6,513 bases of DNA from JBFHES01 sp041584015 (GTDB lineage: Bacteria; Bacteroidota; Bacteroidia; Bacteroidales; M50B96), in contig JBFHES010000257.1 of assembly GCA_041584015.1 (NCBI GenBank), positions 1-6,513 on the forward strand. The letters run 5' to 3'. The notes under the pieces are model-generated. The model was not told the DNA's origin and did no database searches. It saw only the letters and a list, made by a program, of their open reading frames with translations. Both the position numbers and the translations under genes were made by a program. Below, piece by piece: positions 1 through 6,513 of this stretch. Position 1 is the stretch's first letter; each line of letters starts with the position of its first letter.

Positions 1-716
1 CCTGTTAAGAGCAGATCCAAATCTCCATCATTATCCATGTCACCCAAATCGAGCGATCCTTCATTTACACCAACAATGTTGGTAGAGGTATTTTCGATAA
101 AGGTACCATCGCCTAAATTCTTATACAGTTTGGTATATGAAGTAGCTGCGAGCCCTGAGATAATCAGATCAACATCACCGTCGTTATCTGTATCTCCCCA
201 TACCAGCGACGAATATTTCATTTGAGAAAATGTGGAAGCCGTATTTTCTGTAAACACGCCAGCTCCATTATTTTCGTATAGTTTCGTCACCTTATCATTA
301 TCATGATCAATTCCAGAAATCATAAAATCCTGATCGCCATCATTGTCAATATCTGCCCATCCACAATCACTCAAGGAAAGCCCCGGAAGAATGCCAATAA
401 ATGCACTTTGAAAATTCAATCCACCGTTATTCCTGTAAACCTTTGAAGTATAATTATCAAGCAGTAACAAATCAAGATCACCATCATTATCCATATCTGC
501 CCACTCGGTTGGATCACCTGTATCGGCAAACAATGATGTGCTCAGCATGATATAATTAGAACCCGTGTTTCCGTAAAAATAAGTTGTTCCACCTGAACCT
601 GCACCGGTAAGCACAACATCCAGGTCGTTGTCGTTATTGTAATCGCCAAAACTTAAATTGGTACCCGAAGTATAACCGAAAGAAGAATAGCTTACCTCAT
701 CAAAGTACTCGATGAT
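1..716 (-). repeat. FG-GAP/VCBS beta-propeller D, truncated at left edge in blade 5
   Basis: Residues 1933-2170 hold five blade starts with landmarks at 1955, 2004, 2052, 2105 and 2156. The loops are DYNNDNDLD, DMDNDGDLD, DIDNDGDQD, DTDNDGDVD and DMDNDGDLD. The first two spacings (49 and 48) are shorter than almost all others, and blade 2 reads LLLLDNYT where most blades have x-Gly after the strand. Blades 1 and 5 have Phe and Leu at the Trp position. The closing strand IIEYFDEV precedes blade 1. By analogy with copies A to C, two more blades should lie just beyond plus position 1. Confidence 0.88.
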
Positions 717-3700
717 ACCATTTGCATAGACTGTATAGATGCCGTTGTTGGTATACACATAAGCCGTATCATCCGCAAAACCATGATCACCGCTCATATC
801 AAATCCAAGCTCCAATTTAAAAGTATCTAGGAAAGCTACATCTAAAGGTAGTGAGTCGTGTAGTGCATAGTACGGCATGTTTAGTCCTAGAATACTATCA
901 ATGGTTAAAATACCAGATGTATAATTTACCAAGTTGGTTGATCTGTAATCGTCAGGCAAGCTGGTTAAGCGGGCACCAAAATCAATGAACTGCGGATTAA
1001 ACTTTGTAACTGAAATGGAATCGAGCATTGAGAAAGCCGACGCTCTGTAAGCATTATCGATTGCCTGAACAGCATATTTATAGCTTCCTCCATCGAGTGT
1101 AGTCTTCAATGTAAAAGTGGTATCCTTTTGCATATTTCCCATTGCAGACATGAATCTTTCACCGTTGCTTAAATTAGCTTGCGGACTAATCTTAAAGTCC
1201 GACTCAGTTTTATAGAAGCTCAGATTATAAGTGATTCCTTCCTTAGGTGCATGGTCGTCTGTTGAACTGTCCCATGTAAACTGAATTTCGCTTGACAGTA
1301 CCTGAATGTTTAAGTTCTGAGGGATTGTAGGTGCAAGATTTGGCGCAGCAGTATTATTCCTATAGATCATTGAAAACTCAGAGGTTCCATCGTCGCCACC
1401 CAGCAAAATATCCAGATCGCCATCCATGTCATAATCACCCCATTCGCAATAGGCCAACTCAAGACCTGGCATAATCAGATTATTCACCTCAACAAACTCA
1501 TCGTTACCTATGTATTTATACAGTTTAGAAACTTTTGTATTAGCATCTGCCCCACTATAAAGAATATCCAGATCGCCATCATTATCATAATCGCCCCACT
1601 CTGCAGCACCTTTATTACAAGCCACAAATGGTAGATTCTGTAATTCTGCAAATTGACCGTTTTCATTTTTATAAATTGTTGCATGAAAACCTGAATTACC
1701 CAGACCAGCAACAAACAAGTCTAAATCGCCATCGTTATCATAATCTCCAAATGTGGTTGAGCACCAATAACCAGGATCGAAACCACTTGTCGATATTTCA
1801 GAAAAATAGCCGTTTCCATTTCCTTTGTAAATTCTTGTGGAACGATCTGCTGTTGAACTACCAGAGTATGCTAAATCGAGAAAACCATCGTTATCAAAAT
1901 CGGCTAAATCAACAGCAGCAACAGATCTGGTTGTTAAATTATAGTTTGGTTCGATGCTGAATGTTTCATCACCATTATTTTTATAGAGGGCTCCGTAATA
2001 GCCTTCATCATCGCTTAAACCAATCATCAATACATCCTGGAAACCATCATTATTATAATCGCCCCAATCGATGGCTCCTGCGTAATCATCGATAATTCCC
2101 GTTTGTGATTGAAGCCATAATCCACCGGCGCCATCATTTTCATAGATAGCTGAATGCCTGTCGCCATTATAGATCGATCCGGCAACGAACAGATCAAGCC
2201 AATTATCATTATTATAATCGATCCAGTAAAGGTCACCTATAAAATTATGCGGTAGATTACCAGTGATCACATTCACAAAATTATTGGCGCCCATATTCTT
2301 ATAAACGTAGCTGTACCAGTTGCCATTGGTAACGCCCGAAACGGCCAAATCCAAATCGCCATCACGATCATAATCACCCCAGGTAGCATCACCGTTTCTT
2401 AAATGAGGAATACTTCCGGGCAGTGCCGTAAAGTTTATGTAATCACCAACAATAGGAATCTCATAATTCTGAAGCGCACTAAACACATTAATGGTATCGA
2501 TATAGAACGAATCGATAGCAGACAAACTAAACCAAACCGGTAATTCAAAAGTGTCACCTGGTTGCACGCATATTGGGAATTGATAAAGAGCTGTATCAAT
2601 ATAAAACGGATCGACGATTCCATTAATGCTATCGAAGCAAACCGCAGCTGCCGTGGTATTATTAAAGATTAATGAGATGCTTGTATCATTCAATGCATTC
2701 GGCATACTGTTAGCGAAGTCAAGGAAATTCGGTGTCATAACAGCAAAACTGACAGCTTGCTCCGTTGCGAACAGAGATGCCGTATTACTCGCATCAATTG
2801 CCTGTACACTCCAAAGGAACGACTCACCTGTAATATCTCGAATAATTATAGATGTATCGCCAGGTACATTGCCAACACTGTATTTATGATGGAAGCCGGT
2901 ATTTACATTTGATTCCGGAGATACAATATAATTGCCCAGCGTGTCGCTTACATATACATTATAACTTAAGCCTGCGCTGTTAGTATGGTCGTCGCTAGCA
3001 TCATTCCATGACAACACCAAGGAGTTCCCTGTAAAATCCCAGCTAAGTCCTGTTGGAGCATCTGGTGCCTGATTATTGATATTGATATGGTTTTTATAAA
3101 TCTTCGTCACCGACATAGGGTCAGCGCCACCAATTATCATATCCAAATCATTATCGTTATCGTAATCACCCCACGACAAAATATAACCGTTAATACCAGG
3201 AAGCGACATCTCTGTTAATTCGAAATTATTGCCGCCCATATTCCTATAGATCTGACTAATCTTAGTTCCTGTATTATTAATCTCGCCTCCTATTAGTAAG
3301 TCCGGATCACCGTCGTTATCATAATCGCCCCAACTTGAGCGACCATAATAAAAGCCTGGAATAGTAAGTCCCGAGACCTGACTGAATTGTCCGCTTCCAT
3401 CGTTGTTCCATAAAAAGGTTGACCACAGTTGTGGCGAGAGTGCGTTTCCCATTGTGATAACATCCATATCGCCATCGCTGTCATAATCGCACCAAGCGGC
3501 ATGTCCGGTTCCCTGATCTACAAAATTCAGGTTTACATCTTCCTGAAACTGGCTATTTCCCAAATTTTCATAGATAGCTGTAACAACAGGCGATCCGGCG
3601 TAACCCATCACAAACAAGTCAAGGTCGTTGTCGGCATCGTAATCTACCCACTCGAAGCTACCTCCGGAAATATCCGGAACAGGATGTCCAAGTAATTCGG

Positions 3701-6513
3701 TGAATACATTATTTCCTTCGTTTACAAATATCTGGGTGATGGAGGCATTTGAGTTGCTCCATCCGCTTATCGCTAAATCTTTTAAACCATCGCCGTTAAA
3801 GTCTCCCCAAGCATGACAAGCACTTACAAGGCCTTCCGGATTAAATGTTGTTAACTTTGCAAAGGCATCATTCCCTTGATTAATATACAGCTCGGTAATT
3901 CTCGTAGAGCTTGACTCACCGGAAATTAAGAAATCAAGCAGATTATCATTATTCACATCACACCAGGAAACATAACTACTTCTAATTTGTGTAAAGCTAT
4001 TGCCGCTGATATCTACAAAAATATCGTTGCCTTGATTCTTGTAAATCCGGGTAGTTCTATAGAACTGCGATGTTCCGTTTCCGGTGATAATAAAATCAAG
4101 ATCGCCATCATTATCGTAGTCGCCCCATTCAGTCATTCCATCGTACAACTGGGGAATTATCGAACTAGTCAGTTCGGAAAATATCTCAAGACGACCTTCC
4201 AAATACAAAATAAATGTATCCTGTCCGGCAAACATTAATAAGGTGTCGTGATACATGCCGTCGTAATTATTTAGATTAAAAGACACATCTATGCCAAAGG
4301 TATCAGCAGGTACAATGCTAATTGGGAAGGTAATATTATTCACCAAAAATGCATTTGTGGCAAGCGACATACTATCAATAAGAATAGGCTGGTTCGATAG
4401 ATTAACAATTTCTGCCGAAAGCTGCGGCTCTGTTTCATTCGCCAGATGCGATCCAAAATCAAGTCCGCCCGGTGTAAAACCTAACTTACCAAAACTTGCT
4501 TCGGCAGCAAATGCAGATCCGTTAAAAGCATTATCAACCGCCTGAACACTCCAACCGTAATAACCAGCATCAAAATTGCTGTGAAGTACCCAGCTTGTAT
4601 CCTGATAACAGTTACCCATACCAGGAACCAATCTTTGACCACTGGCCGCGTTGGACATGGAGGCCCAAAGTGTATCGCCACCCATTTTAAATAAATAAGC
4701 ATTATAACCTAAGGCTTCTGAAGCTGTGTGATCATCCGTAGCTCTATTCCAGCTTAATACCACCTTATTATTTGTAAACACGGCATTTAAACCATCAGGT
4801 GCCTGTGGCGGAGCATTTACGGTAACACTATTATTCTTATAAAGCTTGGCACCATTCACATTGCTGTTGGTTCCGGCTAAAAGAAAATCCAGGTCGCCAT
4901 CGTTGTCATAATCGCATGGAGCAATTGAACTGTATTTATACCCTGTTACTAAAGTATGGTCCAACGGTTCGAAGCTATCATTGCCCATCCCCTTTAGGAC
5001 AATGGCTGTCTCAAGATTAGATGTTTTACCGGTGACTAGAATATCGAGCATTCCGTCATTATCCATATCAGCCCAATGACCATCGCCGTAGGAGAAGTAA
5101 GGATAATAAATGGTTGGTAAGGCTGAGAATTGCCCATTGCCATCGTTTCGATAAACCAGCGGACTAACATTATTCTGACAAACCAGCAGCAAGTCAAGAT
5201 CGCCATCGCTGTCATAATCGCCCCAATCAACGTTGCCTTCATCCATACCGTTTAAATTGGCCGTTGTAAGCTCGGTTAATACTCCGGCGTTATTTTCGTA
5301 AAGCTTAAGCACGTCGCCTGAACTGGTATAACCACCAAGCAATAAATCTACATCTCCATCCTGATCATAATCTGCCCACTCAACCAATGGATTATGAACA
5401 GTTGTTACACCTGAGCTAACGGCCGTAAAGCTGAATGCACCATTATTCCTGTACAGATAGGTTACACTACTTGATATAGCACCTGCGAGCAACAAATCAT
5501 AATCGCCGTCGCCATCGTAATCGCCCCAATCAGAAGCGGAGAAGCGTACATTGGCAATTCCTGTAGAAGTCATTTGAACAAATGAACTACCATTCACATT
5601 TTTATAAACTGCTGAAAAGGCAGTGCTTGAACCGTTGGCTCCAGACAAGAACAAATCCAGGTCGCCATCATTATCCATATCTACCCAATTAATAGATCCA
5701 TCGGACAATCCGGTAAAGGGTGTTCCAGTAACCAAGGCAAACGTACCATTACCTTGATTGCGATAAAGGTTCGACTCCCTATTTCCATTTGATGAGTTAT
5801 AGCCACAAACCATCACGTCGGCATAGCCATCATTATTGTAATCGCCCCATTCAATCATGGTACTTTGCAGACCACCAAAGATTCCAATATTCGTTTCTTC
5901 AAACTGTAACTGCAAATGAGCATCAAGCGCAATAAAGTGCGTAACACCATCAATAATTAGTTCAACACTGTCAGTATAAAAGCCAGGTGCTGCTGATCGA
6001 TCAAGATAAACAGGCAGGCTAAAGGTATCGGAAGGATTTACGATATAAGGTAAGGAAATCCCCTGAACATAGAAGGGTGGACTCAAACTGGCAAGACTGC
6101 TAATCTCCACCGCTTGATTCGAATAATTAACAAAAATTGAAGTCATGAATTCATCGGTTGCGGCAATGTGTTGTTCTTCAAAATCGAGCATTCCCGGATT
6201 AAATTTCAACACCAAGAAGGTGTCGGCCGATGAGAAACCAGATCCAACAAAGGCATGATCAATGGCCTGAACGCCCCACTCGTAAACTCCACCGGGTAAC
6301 TCGTCGAATCGCCAGGTTGTATCTTGCGAAGCATTTCCCATTGCTGGCAACATTCTAAATCCACTCGATACATCTGACATAGCCGGCGCAAGATTACCAT
6401 CAACCAGACTATTCAAATACACGTTGTAGTTTAAAGCCGTATCGCTTGTATGATCATCACTTGATTTATTCCATGACAACCAGGTCTCGTTTCCGTTAAA
6501 AGTAACTGGCAAG
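1..6513 (-). CDS. Giant FN3 / ASH / FG-GAP (VCBS) repeat protein, internal fragment open at both ends
   Basis: One uninterrupted minus-strand frame spans the window: 2170 codons, no stop, no start or end. The translation is a tandem array of a supermodule of about 578 residues made of an FN3 domain, an ASH-like Ig domain and a seven-bladed FG-GAP/VCBS propeller. The FN3 core tryptophans at residues 14, 588, 1169 and 1747 give spacings of 574, 581 and 578. The 26 blades carry Asp-rich calcium loops of the type WGDYDNDGDLD followed by LLLxG and LYxNxG. There are few cysteines, many Asp, Asn, Gly, Ser and Thr, and no transmembrane segment, as expected of an exported protein. FG-GAP/VCBS propellers are known in integrin alpha chains and in many secreted bacterial proteins; FN3 and ASH domains usually act as spacers or binding modules. 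A secreted or surface adhesin-like role in a Bacteroidota cell is inferred. A signal peptide (beyond the right edge) and a type IX sorting domain (beyond the left edge) would be expected but cannot be seen. No catalytic domain was recognised. Confidence 0.96.
717..1007 (-). other. ASH/HYDIN-like (choice-of-anchor D type) domain, supermodule D
   Basis: Residues 1836-1932. The start KFNPQFIDFGARL (1837-1849) fits the family. It continues with TNLVNYTSGILTIDSILGL (1859-1877), LDTFKLELGFDMSG (1895-1908) and FADDTAYVY (1912-1920), then runs into the closing strand of propeller D. It aligns with copies A to C over its whole length. Confidence 0.75.
1008..1334 (-). other. FN3 domain, supermodule D
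   Basis: Residues 1727-1835, complete. It opens with APTIPQNLNIQV, then IQFTWDSSTDDHA (1743-1755), GITYNLSFY (1759-1767), GERFMSAMGN (1784-1793), KDTTFTL (1796-1802) and YKYAVQAIDNAYRAS (1811-1825). The core Trp W1747 sits in FTWD rather than LSWN, and the usual Trp of YxWSVQA is replaced by Tyr. The preceding linker TAAPNLAP is Pro/Ala-rich. Confidence 0.87.
1353..2441 (-). repeat. Seven-bladed FG-GAP/VCBS beta-propeller C
   Basis: Residues 1358-1720 hold seven repeats with landmark positions 1378, 1430, 1483, 1536, 1588, 1639 and 1691 (spacings 51-53). The loops are DYDRDGDLD, DYNNDNWLD, DYNNDGFQD, DFDNDGFLD, DYDNDGDLD, DYDNDGDLD and DYDMDGDLD. Blades 4 and 5 have Leu and Phe at the Trp position. 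The closing strand YINFTAL lies before blade 1, and blade 7 ends at SMIYRNN, so the ring is complete by the same rule as copies A and B. Blades 5 to 7 are close to consensus. Confidence 0.92.
2442..2744 (-). other. ASH/HYDIN-like (choice-of-anchor D type) domain, supermodule C
   Basis: Residues 1257-1357. It opens with MTPNFLDFANSM (1259-1270) and continues with SISLIFNNTTAAAVCFDSI (1278-1296), VQPGDTFELPVWFSL (1316-1330) and FYIDTINVF (1336-1344). It is the only ASH copy here with cysteines (C1292 and C1315), which might pair. The Gly of the LDFG start is replaced by Ala. Confidence 0.72.
2745..3068 (-). other. FN3 domain, supermodule C
   Basis: Residues 1149-1256, complete. It opens with APDAPTGLSWDF, then LVLSWNDASDDHT (1165-1177), GLSYNVYV (1181-1188) and FLWSVQAIDASNTAS (1232-1246). 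The middle differs from the other copies: in place of the G-x-R...MGN stretch it has GFHHKYSVGNVPGDTSIII (1206-1224), so this region has drifted while the two ends stayed conserved. Confidence 0.87.
3087..4190 (-). repeat. Seven-bladed FG-GAP/VCBS beta-propeller B
   Basis: Residues 775-1142 hold seven repeats with landmark Trp at 796, 850, 902, 955, 1007, 1061 and 1114 (spacings 52-54). All seven keep the Trp. The loops are DYDNDGDLD, DVNNDNLLD, DFNGDGLKD, DYDADNDLD, DYDSDGDMD, DYDNDGDPD and DYDNDNDLD. Three loops (blades 2, 4, 7) have Asn where Gly is usual, but metal-ligand positions 1, 3, 5 and 9 remain Asp or Asn. Blades 2 and 5 have Trp-Cys in place of Trp-Gly. The ring-closing strand LEIFSEL precedes blade 1, and blade 7 ends at TKIYKNH, as in copy A. 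Confidence 0.92.
4191..4490 (-). other. ASH/HYDIN-like (choice-of-anchor D type) domain, supermodule B
   Basis: Residues 675-774. The opening GFTPGGLDFGSHL (678-690) is a classic ASH start. It is followed by AEIVNLSNQPILIDSMSL (700-717), an IVPADTFGIDVSF strand pair (733-745) and YHDTLLMF (754-761). This is the best-conserved ASH copy in the window. In known proteins such domains act as rigid spacers or docking modules; no specific ligand can be assigned here. Confidence 0.8.
4491..4808 (-). other. FN3 domain, supermodule B
   Basis: Residues 569-674, complete. It opens with PQAPDGLNAVF after a short Pro/Asn/Val linker from propeller A. It has VVLSWNRATDDHT (584-596), ALGYNAYL (600-607), GQRLVPGMGN (625-634), QDTSW (637-641) and YYGWSVQAVDNAF (651-663). 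It is the closest in motif content to FN3-A, sharing DDHT, the G-x-R...P-x-MGN stretch and the VQA-x-D-x-AF end. Copy B has a cysteine (C635) directly after MGN that the others lack. Confidence 0.88.
4827..5912 (-). repeat. Seven-bladed FG-GAP/VCBS beta-propeller A
   Basis: Residues 201-562 hold seven repeats. The blade landmark (Trp, or its equivalent, before the Asp loop) is at residues 222, 276, 329, 379, 430, 480 and 532, spacings of 50-54. The loops are DYNNDGYAD, DMDNDGDLD, DYDGDGDYD, DYDQDGDVD, DYDSDGDLD, DMDNDGMLD and DYDNDGDLD. Each is followed by a hydrophobic strand, usually ending in Gly, then most often a Y-x-N turn. Blade 7 has Pro-Cys in place of Trp-Gly, and blade 5 has VCQN in place of the usual x-Gly. 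Blade 7 stops after AKLYKNN; the missing outer strand matches QLQFEETNIG just before blade 1, so the ring is probably closed by that strand. Seven blades equals the integrin alpha number. Confidence 0.9.
5913..6215 (-). other. ASH/HYDIN-like (choice-of-anchor D type) domain, supermodule A
   Basis: Residues 100-200 have the layout of ASH-type beta-sandwiches: an opening KFNPGMLDF (103-111), a central NYSNQAVEISSL (129-140), an IVNPSDTFSLPVYL strand pair (157-170) and a closing YTDSVELI (179-186). The domain joins FN3-A directly to propeller A with no low-complexity linker. Its opening differs from the usual LDFG in having LDFE. The family is inferred from the pattern and position of conserved strands; the match is clearer in copies B and D. 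Confidence 0.7.
6216..6513 (-). other. FN3 domain, supermodule A (N-terminal edge cut by window)
   Basis: Residues 1-99 form an Ig-fold FN3 domain whose first strand begins beyond the right edge. The core Trp is in LSWN (W14), followed by the DDHT motif (19-22) and NYNVYL (28-33). A GFRMLPAMGN stretch (51-60) leads to QDTTW (63-67), and the domain closes with YEWGVQAID (77-85). These landmarks recur in the other three FN3 copies. The copy starts about where a preceding seventh blade would end, so a further propeller may lie upstream. Confidence 0.85.

Noticed and set aside
37..225. Short ATG-to-stop frames of about 60-110 codons on the plus strand (for example 37-225, 1628-1960, 2626-2889, 3429-3695, 3987-4238, 4291-4545)
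   Set aside because: They lie antisense to the continuous minus-strand frame and have no recognisable domain. The Asp/Asn-rich repeats read antisense have few stops, which produces such frames.
1508..1714. Short minus-strand frames (for example 1508-1714, 2027-2236, 2435-2623, 3293-3502, 4481-4702, 5036-5242, 6206-6403)
   Set aside because: They are in a different frame from the giant gene, fully inside it, and give low-complexity peptides such as repeated GAIMI-MMAIW patterns, which are the off-frame reading of the Asp loops.
4827..5912. Integrin alpha chain or eukaryotic origin because of seven FG-GAP blades
   Set aside because: The WGDYDNDGDLD blade form, the ASH/FN3 spacer pair and the intron-free 6.5-kb frame fit bacterial VCBS-type proteins; no integrin-specific thigh or calf domains or I domain are seen.
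1..6513. CRISPR-like regularly spaced repeats
   Set aside because: Short conserved segments recur about every 157 bp, but they encode the Asp loops in frame, vary at synonymous sites, and the intervening DNA is coding for the rest of each blade.
1..6513. Pseudogene or frameshifted gene
   Set aside because: Codon-by-codon translation of the full window in one frame gives no stop, and domain motifs stay in that frame from end to end.
1..6513. Promoters, terminators, riboswitches, tRNAs or attachment sites
   Set aside because: The window is entirely coding with no intergenic space, and no hairpin or RNA-like segment stood out beyond what the coding repeats explain.
1..6513. Type IX sorting domain or signal peptide inside the window
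   Set aside because: Both would sit at protein ends, and neither end is present. Export by type IX secretion is only an inference from the domain set.

Overview
The whole window is the interior of one very large protein-coding gene on the minus strand. Reading the minus strand in the frame whose codons occupy plus positions 3-5, 6-8 and so on to 6510-6512, I translated all 2170 codons and found no stop and no frameshift. Neither the start codon nor the stop codon is here. No other gene, RNA gene, promoter, terminator, mobile element or intergenic stretch is supported. Residue numbers below count from the first complete codon (plus 6510-6512 = residue 1); residue n lies at plus 6513-3n to 6515-3n.

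The protein is built from a repeating supermodule of about 578 residues (about 1.73 kb). Each copy reads, N- to C-terminal: a fibronectin type III (FN3) domain of about 105 residues; an ASH/HYDIN-like immunoglobulin-fold domain of about 100 residues (the 'choice-of-anchor D' type); then seven FG-GAP/VCBS repeats of about 52 residues that should close into a seven-bladed beta-propeller. Three copies (A, B, C) are essentially covered and a fourth (D) runs off the left edge in its fifth blade. Layout by plus coordinate, right to left: FN3-A 6513-6216, ASH-A 6215-5913, propeller A 5912-4827; FN3-B 4808-4491, ASH-B 4490-4191, propeller B 4190-3087; FN3-C 3068-2745, ASH-C 2744-2442, propeller C 2441-1353; FN3-D 1334-1008, ASH-D 1007-717, propeller D 716-1.

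All 26 visible blades keep an EF-hand-like Asp loop (consensus DYDNDGDLD) with Asp at loop positions 1, 5 and 9 and Asp or Asn at position 3. The window therefore encodes up to 26 predicted calcium sites. The strand missing after each seventh blade appears in the segment just before each first blade, which is the usual 'Velcro' closure of a propeller.

The domain set and moderate A+T bias suggest Bacteroidota, where giant secreted FN3/VCBS proteins are common and are often exported by the type IX secretion system. That assignment is inference: no sorting signal, signal peptide or taxonomic marker lies in the window. A surface-attached or released adhesin-like or carbohydrate/protein-binding role is plausible, but nothing here shows a ligand or an enzymatic activity.
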